DNA of 64,000 nt from Escallonia rubra (lineage: Eukaryota; Streptophyta; Magnoliopsida; Escalloniales; Escalloniaceae): positions 248,001-312,000 of the forward strand of contig JAVXUO010000983.1 in the NCBI GenBank assembly GCA_033065855.1. Direction: 5' to 3'. This document shows positions 22,101-33,412 of this stretch, one piece after another. The translations under genes were made by a program, and so were the position numbers. Under the pieces are notes generated by a model. It searched no databases, was not told the origin of the DNA, and was given only the letters and a program-made list of their open reading frames with translations. How positions within the stretch are numbered: position 1 is the stretch's first letter; each line of letters starts with the position of its first letter.

Positions 22101-23097
22101 GCTTTTTAGTGAAAAGTAACTTATAGAGGGTGCCGATTTACTTAGATCCAATTTATCTCTACTGACAAACTCTGCAAAATAAAAAACTGCCACGGATCAG
22201 TTCCCATATGTATATTTATATCCCCAATGGCAGGTCCGAGTTCAATGCCAGGTACCCGTCCCTCTGGTTGCCTCCGTGAAACTCAGCAGAAGATCCAAGT
22301 AGGAAGGATCATCCAATCCCCTCTTGCCATACTATGCTTATTTTCTGCTGCTTTGGGTCGCTCGCACTCTTGCATGGGGACTTGAAAGTTTTTTTTTTGT
22401 TCATGCGATGCATCTGTCTATCGGTCATGGCCACCGACCCACCGGCCAAATTCAGTGCCACAAATTTGGAAAAGGGTCCTTGCTGTGCATTAAAATTATA
22501 GCTCCTTCAGGTCCTGTTGGCAGACAATGATGGAGAAATAGAGGGATGGAAAGGTATAGCCCATCCAATTTTCCATCCATAAGAAAGGGAGGACCATCTT
22601 CCTTTGGTTAATCGTGGAAAAAGAGGAAGAAAATAGATTGATGTTAATAGTTTTACCATATTACTCGCATCAACTGTATTAGATGTAGTCATTTAGGTCA
22701 AATGAGCGTGTCACATTTATTTCCACCCTTTTCCGCTCACTTTTGGACGGAAAGAATATGGTGGGCACAGAATGAAAGTTTATCCATCCTCCTTTTCCTT
22801 CCTTTTATTTTTCTCTCTCACCAAACGATTTCTAAATTCTTCCACCCGTTGGCTTTTCCATACACTCTTTTGCATCCTTTCAATTTTCGATCCTACCAGG
22901 TTGTTCACGAGGTATTTTGAAGTCAAAATTTAGTCAGGTAAAACTTGCCCAATGTTTAATTACAAAATTGAAACGTGCCACAACCCACAAATCCATCCTT
23001 GCACTAATCTGATTGTTCTCACCGAATCACCATGATCCCTCACCACCCTACATCGATGTTAGTACGACGATTCTTGTCAAACAACTATGACCACACA
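22101..23097. other. Intergenic spacer
   Basis: No gene or domain is recognised. Short frames only. Confidence 0.5.
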
Positions 23098-23760
23098 CAG
23101 GGGCAGACTGTAGCATGGCCGGGGGGGGGGGGGGGGGGGCACGGCCCCCCCAATTTTTTGGATTTGTTTTTAGTTATTGATAATAATACTCACATTTCAC
23201 ATATTTACGAAAATGCCATTATATCGTAACTAATTAATAATCGCTCATTTGTTGTATTATTTATTTTTTGTGTCATCGGCCGTCATAATCTTCTTCGTTC
23301 TCATTCTTCATTCTTCCAAATCTCAAATTTCAAATTTTCGGATTACCAAAAAAACACGAATTGATCAAGATGAGTTCTTTTGTTTATAGTTTAATTCTTG
23401 GAGTATTAACAAATTCAATAGTTACGCTAATTATAGTATTAACGTATTCAATCGTTACGCTATTTCAATTGTTACGGTATTCATTAGTTTAATTCTTATA
23501 TTATTAATGTATTCAATAGTTACGAAAAAATACGAACTAAGTAATTTACTATGTATTTAACATATTCAATAGTTGATCTAATTATAATATGCTTATTTTT
23601 GTAGATGGGGAAGTCAAAGTCACACATTATTGGTTAGTTCTTTCGAATAAAAAATGTTATCAGTACTAATGTTGATGAACTTAAACCTTCTTCATTCTTT
23701 TATGTTGCCCATAAATTTCTTTTATATCTTCTTGGCGCCCCGATTAAACTTTTTGGAAAA
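23098..23760 (+). mobile_element. hAT-like repeat remnant, copy 2
   Basis: It begins caggggcag, a hAT-like terminus, followed by a 19-G run and a complementary C-run. It then shows the ordered blocks shared with the copy near 17.2-17.7 kb and ends near ggcgccccgatt. No transposase frame is left. The preceding eight bases (accacaca) have no obvious matching partner. Confidence 0.5.
23119..23151. repeat. Poly-G run with facing poly-C (hairpin or G-quadruplex potential)
   Basis: Nineteen G at 23121-23139 follow ggcc, then cacgg and seven C. The arms can pair, and the G-run alone could form a quadruplex. The exact run length may be unreliable because such runs are hard to sequence. Confidence 0.85.
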
Positions 23761-24596
23761 AGAAAGAAAAAAGACTGCTATTGAAGCTTAGGTAGATATG
23801 ATAAGGATGCCAGTCCATCAATCAAAGAGAATGAAGGTAGAAAGGATCAAATGGCCTACAACATACAAAGAGAGGGCTTAGTTCCATGGTTATCAGTCCA
23901 TATTTGGGCGACTTAGTTCGGATATACGACGGACGTAACAATATACAGTCATGTGTACATAAACAAACATAATACATAGCCGTTAAGAGTTGGATACGTG
24001 CACTCCCCAGTCGGCTCTTATCTTCTGGTACTGCCCAAATCCATTAAATGTATGCGAAACGCATTATATAAAGACTTTTAATAAAGCGAGAAGCATTTAT
24101 AAAACGTTTCTTTTTCGGAGTTCTTCGAAGATTGAAAAAACTAAGAAACGCGTAAGTATAAGAGAAATGCTACATTTATACTTGGCTCAAATTGTTTGAC
24201 TAAACACCCAATCAAAATATGCAACAATTGTTTGACCCAGTAAATTTACAACTAGAATACATTGTACCTTTTATTTGACCAAGTTGAAGGTCCTCTCCTA
24301 TATCCAGTACAATGCACAGCCACCTTTGTCCAAAACGTCAACGTTTGTCTGTGTGTGCACGCGCATATGAGAGAGAAAGTCATCTACTTGGGGGAGATTA
24401 GTGGTATGAAGTACAAAATTGTGGGTCTCAATGTTAAGTTGTCATCTGCTCTAAAATCTTAAGTTATTAAAGAACGAGTCCAACAATATTATCATGTTTA
24501 ACACTCATTCTCACGCATAAGTTCCCGATAGCACGTGGAGAGAAAAATCAAATTGCACCGCTACTAATATATATAAATAAAAAGAATACAAATTGC
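23761..24596. other. AT-rich intergenic spacer
   Basis: No gene recognised. Confidence 0.5.
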
Positions 24597-24888
24597 AAGG
24601 CCGGCCTTAGGACATCCATTTTGTTGTATTTGAGCTGGAAAACATGTTTGGGCCAGCCTTGGACACCAAAGTTTGTAACCAAACATCTTTGGGTAAGGCC
24701 GGCCTAGAACATTTATTTTGTTGAATTTGTGACGAAAAACATGTTTGGGCCGGCCTCGGACACCAGAGTTTGTAACCAAACATCTTTGGGCAAGGCCGGC
24801 CGAGAACATTTATTTTGTTGAATTTGTGACGAAAAACATGTTTGGGCCGGCCTCGGACACCAGAGTTTGTAACCAAACATCTTTATGG
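24597..24888. repeat. 97-bp tandem repeat, three copies
   Basis: Units start at aaggccggcc at 24597, 24695 and 24792. Each contains ttttgttg, an aaaacatgtttgggcc block and gtttgtaaccaaacatcttt. The second and third units are nearly identical; the first is more diverged. The unit length is one base more than a multiple of three, so one peptide (GYKLWCPR, AQTC) appears in successive frames on the minus strand. That explains the overlapping minus-strand frames, which are not genes. Confidence 0.9.
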
Positions 24889-25239
24889 GCTCGAGCGTAT
24901 CCACTAACATAGCGCCGTTGCCTAAACTGAACTTTTGTTGGGCTAAAAGTCCTAAGCATTGTGGCCCATTTACCCAAGATAATAAGCATCGCAAAATCAC
25001 ATTTGAAAAGGAAATTTTTTTTTTTTTCAATTTTCCAAATTGAGAAAATTAATTACTTCATTACGTCATTACATGTTTAAACAGTGTCAATTGTAAGATT
25101 CAAACAATATCGATCAGAATGAACTAATTCAAACTGGGATCGAAATTATCTCGACGTGAAAAAAGCATTCTTACAAAGGTGACAATCTTGAATATCAAAG
25201 GCACCAACCTTTTTAACGTCGGTGTCTACTGTTACGCTA

Positions 25240-25560
25240 CGTTATACTAATTTCCGTTCTAAGATTTGTATAATTTTCTGAATTAGGGAATGCCTTGCAA
25301 CCTGCTTTATAAGGCTTAAATCAGAAGTACTACATAGGCGTTCAATGTCATATATAACAGGACATATCTGATCCCTTCCGGAATCTTCAGAGGCCAAAAT
25401 TTTCAAATAATCCGGCATTCTTTTGAAATTGAACGTGTGTACAGCCTTCAAACTTTGTCCAGGACAGGGCCTCCTTGACTGCCAAAGCTTCCTCATGTTT
25501 TGGTCAACGAGAACCCATTACTCCTCTTCCTCGGTTGCTTTCTTCTACAAAATTTTTGGA
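25240..25560 (-). pseudogene. Degenerate RNase H fragment of a LINE-like retroelement
   Basis: On the minus strand one frame reads ALAVKEALSWTKFEGCTHVQF, then another reads ICPVIYDIERLCSTSDLSLIKQVARHS. Together they resemble the second half of the RVT_3 RNase H domain (the AEALALKEAL helix and the DI..L......V.R.AN strand). The shift between frames and the loss of the terminal AHxLA motif show it is dead. Confidence 0.55.
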
Positions 25561-27298
25561 CGTGTCTACTCTACCTACATCTCTGTACAATCAAAATTCT
25601 GGGAAGTGTTACTATGTGAACTTTTGATTGTATAATCCATATGTTCTTCCCTTAAATGAGCTTTTTGCCGTTATACAGAACAACAGTTCTTCAAGGCTCA
25701 GTCGCTATTGGTGCCTCCAATACCGTGTTAGAGAGATCAAAGGGAGTCAAGTGTCCATCAAAATGATTCACATATACAGGATGAGCCTAACTCGACTTAA
25801 AAATTCAAGTCAACATGACTCTGTCTCACATTCGTGTATACATGCTCAACTTATTTTTTCAAACTAACTAATCAATGTGAGACTAGCATAAATCTATTCG
25901 TGCAACTCAACATGGTTCACTTCTCTTCTTTTTAAAACTTCATTGTAACTCGAAAGCAAAGAGAGAGATGTAAATGTTCATGGGTAAAAATATGACGCCC
26001 TGTAGTAATATGTCCTTAACTTAATTCGATATCATGTAGTAGGGGACAACGAACCAATGGCTATGCTTGAGCAAATAGTCCAATACCGGCACCCATTATG
26101 GTAGTATAGTTTTGTGAAATTAAAAAGGAAACATTAAGTACTACAAAATTGGCTTTTAGGCGCAACTGAGATATCAGAGTAGGATTTCAAGAGTTAATTT
26201 CAAGTTCTGTAATACTGCAGCGTAAAACGTAACCTGCTAATTTTTTTTTCTTTTTAATCATTCCTAAATAGGTGACACCTAACTTAAAATATGCTACCGA
26301 TCTACTTAAATTAGTGCATATATTTATTTACTTGCTTTTTCACGCCCACTGAATGCGTCCCACCCAACGTATATTCCACCAATGATGCCGGAATATTTGA
26401 AACTTGGCTTACGGGAATCCAAAGCCAAGGGCCCAGTTTCTAATTAAATCCTGATGATAATTAGAGACTCGCCCTATAGATTACATGTCAAAGTGTATTT
26501 CTTTGCAATTGAGAATTTCACTAAAACAATAAGACATAATATATATGACATAAAAATTTCTTAACAGAACAAATGAATCAACTCCCAACTCATCAAGCAG
26601 AGAAGCGTCTGCTGACCGTCATTAACAAACTCTTTAAATCACTCGAGATCTCTTAGTCGACTTCTTCTCAAAATAAGCATACAGTTTTAAAATTTGTTTT
26701 ATTCAGAACTTTTTAGCATTTCTAGCTCACCCATCATAAGTTAGGTTTATCTTTTTTGAGATGCAGAAGTTTCTTCAATCTTCGTGTACCGATGTATCTT
26801 TGACGGTTTGATTTGCACACTAAGAACTACAAAATGTAGTTATCTTGAGGCAAAATTAAGCTCTTTCAGATGGCTTAGTTTTTTTTCAACAACGTAGCTA
26901 GACTATGCAGAGATTGATCAAAATTTGTAGTGAATTGCTTCAAAGCTCCTTAGTTATCTCTTGAACACTATATATGTTGTGACAATGAAATTCTTTTTTG
27001 CACCAAAGTGCCCTTGTTGGTCATATCTATATACAGCGAAGCAAATGCTAGCTCCAGCAGATTTACCTGCCTCATTTGCCTATTCTCGCTAGTCCCCGTA
27101 AGGTTTATTACCTTTGGCTCTTTCCTTCAAATTCTTCGTTCACTTTGCAGCTGGGGCATTCTTATACATCAATGCAGTAATGAGCTAACTATATAAAAAA
27201 GGAAAAACAAATAGAGCTTGGGGGCACTGTTATCTATCTTTGCACACAAACCCCTGTTGATAAAGTTGGTGACACTTGTGGTGTCAATCTTGATGGCA
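25561..27298. other. Intergenic spacer
   Basis: AT-rich with short frames only; no gene or repeat recognised. Confidence 0.5.
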
Positions 27299-27448
27299 AA
27301 TTTTTTTTTTTAGCAGGTTCCGGACAACAAGCCGACTAATCCGGGTTCGAGCCGGGCAGCCACGGCAAAGCTAAGTTTAACACAGCTGCATTCAGGGCTC
27401 GAACACTCTGGTGCTGACAACACCAGCTGACCTACGCGCTTGGTGGTT
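27299..27448 (-). mobile_element. tRNA-derived SINE
   Basis: On the minus strand the element starts near accaccaagcgcg and has a pol III box A-like taggtcagctgg and a box B-like gttcgagccc about 30 bases apart, as in tRNA-derived SINEs. It ends in a poly(A) tail (the T-run at 27300-27312 on the plus strand). A second gttcgagccgg lies further inside on the plus strand. At about 150 bp it is a typical SINE length. The family name is not known to me. Confidence 0.65.
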
Positions 27449-27550
27449 ATGGCAATTTGATATTCAGCAGTTCCCAAGAAGTAACGTTTATGATCGCTAA
27501 AGATAAGATATCAACACCACTGTTCATACACTTTTGCCTAATACACGAGT

Positions 27551-28048
27551 AAGGAGCTGATTCATTATTCGCGCTAGCAAAATGGGCTAAGTTATCAGCG
27601 CGATCTAGCCGTCTACGAGCAATCTGTGAACGGTCCAGATCTTTTTTTATATATTTTTTAAACTCCGTTCGCCACATAATGTAGCGGGCGGATTTTTTTA
27701 CCATATTGCCGAATAAAGTTAAGATGAAAAGCAAAATTGAATGATGGGTAAGGGTGATTAGGAAGATGCGTGTTTGTGTGGATTAGCAACCATACCCTCT
27801 AGCAATACAGTAGTCCGCTACATTATGTAGCGGACCGCGGACCACTGTATTGTACATTTTTTATGCTTTTTTGCGTGCGGGGTGAGGGGCAATATGGTAA
27901 AAAAATTCTTCCGCTACATTACGTGGCGGATGGAGTTTAAAAAAACGCAAAAAAAAAAGATCTGGACCGTCCACAGATCGCGCGTGGACGGCCAGATCGG
28001 ACTGACAACTTAACCCATTTTATCAGCGCGAACAATGAATCAGCTCCC
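27551..28048. mobile_element. MITE with ~165-bp terminal inverted repeats
   Basis: The left arm (27551 to about 27715, from ggagctgattcattattcgc through the aatgtagcgg motif to ccatattgcc) matches the reverse complement of the right arm (about 27885-28048) over most of its length. Each arm has an internal hairpin around the gtcca/tggac motif and a poly(T/A) tract. The flanks acacgagt (27543-27550) and acacaagt (28049-28056) agree at 7 of 8 bases, a candidate target duplication. There is no coding capacity. A diverged solo arm lies at 5385-5496. Confidence 0.75.
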
Positions 28049-28056
28049 ACACAAGT

Positions 28057-29758
28057 ATTCTGCCTTCTTCTCTTGCTTTTTAGGGCTGCTAAAGCTATTT
28101 TACTACAGTACCCTGAGAGGAGCTTTATACATTACACTGGGTAAAGAAATGAGGTTACTATCTTCGTATACACAGTTTTTGCACTGCACAAGAATTGTCA
28201 TATCGATATAAATCTCGCACTAAGAAAATATCAATCGCCAATATATCGACATGGAAGCTTTGTTAACCTCTCATCGTTCTGCCAATGCACATAGTATACT
28301 AGTGAGTCGATTCGGTCGAACTATAATATAAATTCATTGTATAAATTCGTTGTTTGCTCGTGATTAAGATTGGTTCGTAGTTTAACTCTCACCTTGATAA
28401 GCCATGCCACCTAAAACCGCACTTGGTGAGAACATGGTCGCTGTCGACTTCAAACTGCACCTGATGGATGGACCGAGACTGGTTCTACCTTTATATATGT
28501 GTGAGGGCAATTCTTGTCTCCCTCACACACAGCCTACAACTTTGAAACGTCAGAGCCTACAACTTTGAAATGGACTTGTATGTTCCTCAAAACAATTACT
28601 ACCACAGCTATGTCAAGTTGTAGGTTTCCTTGGAAAGCAACGGCAACGATGTAAAGTGAGCCTCTTATTTGGTACGTGCATGCACTGCTGACAGCTACGT
28701 ACGTCGCAATGAAGCTATTTCTCCATTCCCCAGTTTTTTTCGTTTTTGTGCTGGTCAGTGTTTTCGGACTTTTGGGGTGAGATTGACGGTGTTCTTAAAC
28801 TTTGGTGTACTGAAAGGATAAATAAAAATTGCAAATTAGGATTTTACTTTCTTAATGCACATTGGAAGAAGACGATCGTTCATGAGAAAGTACCAATTAT
28901 TCGAACCAAAGTCATCTCCTTTCGCCTACTCTCTCCGCATCGAAAATATTGTACAATATTGACCATTCTAGGGTCATTTACTAATGTTAAAAAATTCAAT
29001 GATGCAAAACTTATTCCTTTCTACAAAACAAAGGCTTTTGGAAAACGAGGACTTTCGTCCGATCGACAAAATTAATTGACTTAGCAGAGAGAGGCCCACG
29101 AGACTTATATGTTGATAAAATTATTAAGTATTTTCTCGATGTGTTACCTATATATATTGACTCCAGTACAAAGATAAAGGTCTTGGCAGGAATATGCATT
29201 TCTTCCGTTACATCCCATTTTTAGTCGAACTGCTGACATTTGTCGAAACTTTTACCGGTGCCAGAATACCAAGGTCATTACTCTACCAGTTAAGTAGAAA
29301 AACACCATGTTTTGGCCCATCTAGTAGACCCAAATGAAACATTTGTAACTACGATTCAATGTGCTTTGTTGTAGCCTTTGAGACTTAATTGACCGGACCA
29401 AACGAACATTGAATGGGCTCGGACGAGCAGACAACTCGCCAGATACCTCTCGATGGGGCTCTGGCAGGAAATCTCCGATACTTAAGTTAGAAACTATGTG
29501 GAGTAAGGTTCTAAATAAAGAAAAATAACGTGCAGGGACGGAAAAGTTCTCTGACCTACGTTAAACATGCGAGGGTATTTAGAGAGAGTTAGAAGAGATT
29601 TTAGTCACCTAGTGGGGGGCAATTACCTTGGAGGTAGTCATCGTGAAGAATTATATTCCTCATCATTGTCCCATTCGATGCGAGGTGTCTAAAGTCTTCT
29701 GAGGGACATAAAATACATCAAAACGACGTACATGCCTCTAGTGAATATATATATATAT
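28057..29758. other. Intergenic spacer
   Basis: A 109-codon frame (28746-29075, +) shows no domain. No gene is supported. Confidence 0.5.
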
Positions 29759-29759
29759 A

Positions 29760-29867
29760 GGGAGCTGATCCGTTGCTAGCGCTAGCAGAGTTGCTAGAGC
29801 TGTTTTGCGGTCGGCTATGTAGTATAGCGGACGATAATTTACGTCCGCTAGCAATGGATCGCGATCC
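29760..29867. mobile_element. Short MITE, ctagcg family, copy B
   Basis: It begins gggagctgatccgttgctag and ends with ccgctagcaatggatcgcgatcc, so the ends are inverted relatives (gatcc[g/a]ttgctagcg). The centre has gtagtatagcggacgataat. It sits in a TA-rich tract, suggesting TA target preference. Confidence 0.6.
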
Positions 29868-30107
29868 ATATATAGAATGATTAAAAGATAAGATCAATTC
29901 AGAAGCACTTTATTATTTAATTTATTAAAAATAACTAGATAACTATGGCAGACAGAATTACATTGTCTAATTGAGGGCCTTACGATCGATTTTGACTTTA
30001 TCTATCGTATAAACATATCAAGATAAATAATACCGAATGGGTCCTTAGATTTATTTGTGACTTTCGAGGAGCCGTATGAGGTGAAAATCTCATGTACGAT
30101 ATATATA

Positions 30108-30237
30108 CGGTCGTGATCCATTGCTAGCGCTAGCACGTTGCTAACGTTGTTTGGCCGTCCGCTACATAATGTAGCGGACGATAATTTACTGTCCGCTACA
30201 TTATGTAGCGAATATTGCTAGCAACGGATCAGCTCCC
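30108..30237. mobile_element. Short MITE, ctagcg family, copy C
   Basis: It begins gtgatccattgctagcgcta and ends attgctagcaacggatcagc + tccc. Inside are two facing copies of ccgctaca.aatgtagcg, which also occur in the 27551-28048 element and in copy B. Like copy B it is followed by TA repeats. It lies only about 240 bp from copy B. Confidence 0.65.
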
Positions 30238-31976
30238 ATATATATATAAAGAACACGTGTCAATCGCTGAATGGTGGTGTAAATCAATTTGAGATCTTAA
30301 ATCTCTTTGATATTAAACAATAGCTCCTTGAAAAAAGTGATTATGCAGACCTCAAAGCTTTACAAATTCTATCTTCAAATTCATTTTTTTCCAACAAGAA
30401 ATAGCGGAAGGGTATGAATTGGGACATGGACACAAGATGTGGAGCACACTCCAAGACACATATTAAAAAGAATATGGATTTCTGGGTTATAAATCAACCG
30501 AATAAAATATTTATGTCAGGTAAATCTAGCACTGTATATGGATAGGTCTTGGGTGTGCATTACCGAAACTCGAAACAGAAATTTGTACATTGAATTCATG
30601 ATTCAATAGGCCCAATTAGGCGTATTAAAGTTAAGCATGCTAATGTTATGGGGATTACCATTCACTTCACATGTCCATTCACTATGATCCCACGAAAACA
30701 AATAAATTGATAAATTAAGCATGTCCATTCATTTGTTAAACCCAAACTTCGTTTTCATGCTAGTCCAAACTTTATAAAGTGGACACCACTCATATCTCTT
30801 TTACGGTTTATATCTTTTCACTCTTAATGTTTATCTTTACTCATAGCAGAAACGTGTGTTAAGAAAAGTAGATTTTACTTTTTTGTACTGTTTTGAATGC
30901 TAACTATTATTTTATCCTGAGGTCCGAAAGATTGCGGAAACATGCTAAAGATTGTCATATATTAGCTGGAAGGAGAATCCATGTTTCACTCAAAGAATGC
31001 CTCTATTTGTCTTTCACTCTCTAAGATTTTTGTAGATGTTCACCCCTTTCTTCCTTAGTTCTAGTCTTCTTATAAAAATCCAAAAAACACTAACCACAAA
31101 TTACATTGGACCGACTATGTATAATAAATTCTGTCCTTTGCTGTAATGTCTTCTTTTTCCTTCCATTTTTGCAGGAACTAGAATTCAGTCCGCTCCGTCG
31201 GCGACATCAACTTCCTTTTAATTACGTCTCACAAACGCCAGTTACAAGAAAAGTCAACACCTCGGCTCAACAGATTCACAACCGGGCAACAAATACAATG
31301 TAGTATTGTATTCTGGACACAAATTCCACGAGACTCATGTGACTTTACGCGAAAGATAAAAGAACGAAAATACGAGCGGTTTATGACGAATTAATCATGG
31401 AATTTGTTTCATAATAGACACATGTATATGTTTTAATTGAGCAACTTTGCGATCGAATGAAAGCGTATGAAACGCAAATTACCTTATGTGAATAGCTTTC
31501 CAAAAATTTTAGATATACAATAAGAAAAGATTGGATGCGTGTAGCGGCTCTTATTTTTCAGCTACATGAAAAAGGATGTTGTAGGGTACAGAGTTACGAA
31601 TCAAAACTTTTCTTTTTTCGTATCTAAAAAGTCGGGTACGATAGCAAATTGGCTTACACTCCAAATTTAAATCGAAGATGAATTATGTTGATACGGTGCG
31701 CGATAGGCTGAATCACCAAACTTCAACCATCAAGACATAATTTTCGAAAATACCATCCAACGCAATGGAGGAAGCAACCAAACCCCAAGTATCATATCAT
31801 AAAAGGATTGTTTAGCATATAGAATTTTCCATTGACTCGTTATGTACTACTAAGTATGTCGATAACATTATACATTACATATATCTGATTTCTCTAATTT
31901 CCCTACAAAAGTTAAAAGGGTGATTTATTTATCTTTCCCTTAGAAATGAAGTTACAATTCTTAAAAAAAAGGCACC
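30238..31976. other. Intergenic spacer downstream of the ELO-like gene
   Basis: AT-rich. It includes the probable 3'-UTR of the minus-strand ELO-like gene near 31.8-31.97 kb. No other gene is seen. Confidence 0.5.
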
Positions 31977-32867
31977 TCAGATATCTTTTCCTTTGACCTC
32001 GTCCACCTGGGCCTCCACCATGGCATTGAAATGATCACCAACCTTCCTCCTCCGTCTCCCCAGATGCATCTTCACGTAGAAATTCAGGAACAGCAACAAA
32101 ATGGCCGCGTTGAGCACCGAATTGAAAACCCACGCCCCAATTCCGTTGCACCCACCACCTTTGATCAAGTGCAGCAAGAGCACACCCACATGGCAGAGCA
32201 GATTGGCGCCCAGCAGCACCATCTGACAATTCAGCACGAACGGGAAACAGGCACTAGGGAGCCCAATCGCCGTCCAGAATCTGTACCCGTACACCACCGA
32301 ATAAACCGACGTCGTCAGGAGGATTGCGAGGACCTGGAAAGATTGGGAAAACTCCAGCCAGAGGAAGGACATGCAGATGAGAATGGAGTGGTTGAAGAGC
32401 TGCGAGAGCGGGAGTTTCCGGCGGCGGAGGACGGTGAAGTAGGTGCGGAGGGTGTGGAGGAAGCGGGACAGGTAGAAGATGTAGGACCAGAAGAAGACGC
32501 GCCCGGAGGGCCGCGTGCCGAGCGGGAAGCAGAGGAGCCACTGGAACGGCGTCGTCTTGGAGCGCCGCCAGAACCAGCGGGTGTCGCGGATCTCTGCGGC
32601 GGCGGAGAAGAGGATTCCGGTGAAGATGGTGGCGGAGATCAGGGCCATAGACAGGCTGTGAAGGGCCGGAACCGGGCCGAGGGGGACGGGCCGGCGGTGG
32701 CGGAGGAGGAGGAGGAGTGTCAGGTGGAGGAACAGGGTCAAACCGACGTAGGAGGAGATGGAGGTGAACAAAAAGGACCAGGTGGAGCCCCACGAGTGGG
32801 TATGGCTCCACCGGAAATTGATGATCGACGGGTGTTCGGATAGGTAGTACGTGAGCCTCTCGATCAT
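31977..32867 (-). CDS. ELO/GNS1-SUR4 family membrane protein, HOS3-1-like
   Basis: Intronless, 296 residues. The product belongs to the plant group called elongation of fatty acids protein 3-like (HOS3-1, At4g36830), expected in the ER with about six or seven membrane spans. Diagnostic blocks are PFQWLLCFPLGTRPSGRVFFW (about 107-127), FLHTLRTYFTVLRRRKLPLSQ, then FLWLEFSQSFQVLAI, then VYSVVYGYRFWTAIGLP (188-204), and the C-terminal KGGGCNGIGAWVFNSVLNAAI. Canonical ELO condensing enzymes have an HxxHH box after the KxxLS segment. Here the aligned text is LSQLFNHSILI with one His (160), so catalysis by the usual mechanism is doubtful, although I recall the same feature in HOS3-1. GC content is clearly above the flanks. 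Plus-strand and other-frame readings over this locus are shadows of this gene. Confidence 0.93.
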   Translation of the reverse strand: MIERLTYYLSEHPSIINFRWSHTHSWGSTWSFLFTSISSYVGLTLFLHLTLLLLLRHRRPVPLGPVPALHSLSMALISATIFTGILFSAAAEIRDTRWFWRRSKTTPFQWLLCFPLGTRPSGRVFFWSYIFYLSRFLHTLRTYFTVLRRRKLPLSQLFNHSILICMSFLWLEFSQSFQVLAILLTTSVYSVVYGYRFWTAIGLPSACFPFVLNCQMVLLGANLLCHVGVLLLHLIKGGGCNGIGAWVFNSVLNAAILLLFLNFYVKMHLGRRRRKVGDHFNAMVEAQVDEVKGKDI

Positions 32868-33412
32868 CGTTACCGTCGTTGACAGGCGACGGGGAACGGG
32901 CGGTGGTCTGGTTTCTTTTGCCGGTACGGTGGAGGAATGTGCGCCACAGAATTTGATGGAGGTCGTTGTCGGGGGGTTGAGACTTGAGAGATGGTTATGG
33001 GAAAATATAGAAATGGGGAGATGGAGAGGGTTAAATAAAAGGGACGGTGGCCGTGAAGATTTGGGAGCTTTTTGGGTGTCAACAAACGTGGAGAATATTG
33101 ATTGAGGGGGCTGTGTGTTGTAGAGGGAGAAACAAACTGTTCATAGTTGTCTTCCACCCCAAAATTTTATGTCCGGATTTATGGTTTTTACTTTTGTTTC
33201 CAGTTTGGTACGTCATGATATTTCCCCCTCTCACTAGATATTTTATTGTACTCGAGGGATATTTCAAACCCATTTATGTTGGGTTACTTATTGTTCCATG
33301 AGAAAATGTGCACGATGCCCCTTTATGTTGGGTTCATTGTTGTTCCATGAGAAATGTGCACGGTGCAACCGCGTCGTTAATGTCGTGTGGGAGTCCACTG
33401 GAGTACTGTCTA
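32868..33412. other. Promoter side of the ELO-like gene and spacer
   Basis: The first 200 bases upstream of the minus-strand start probably hold its leader and promoter. The short sequence tttatgttgggtt...ttgttccatgagaaa is directly repeated at about 33274-33305 and 33322-33353. Confidence 0.45.

Noticed and set aside
24564..25030. Overlapping minus-strand frames with repeated GYKLWCPR text
   Set aside because: Produced by a 97-bp tandem repeat whose length is not a multiple of three; no domain.
32031..32843. 270-codon plus-strand frame over the ELO-like gene
   Set aside because: It is Glu/Gly/Arg-rich antisense shadow of the minus-strand ELO-like gene, whose protein matches a known family end to end.
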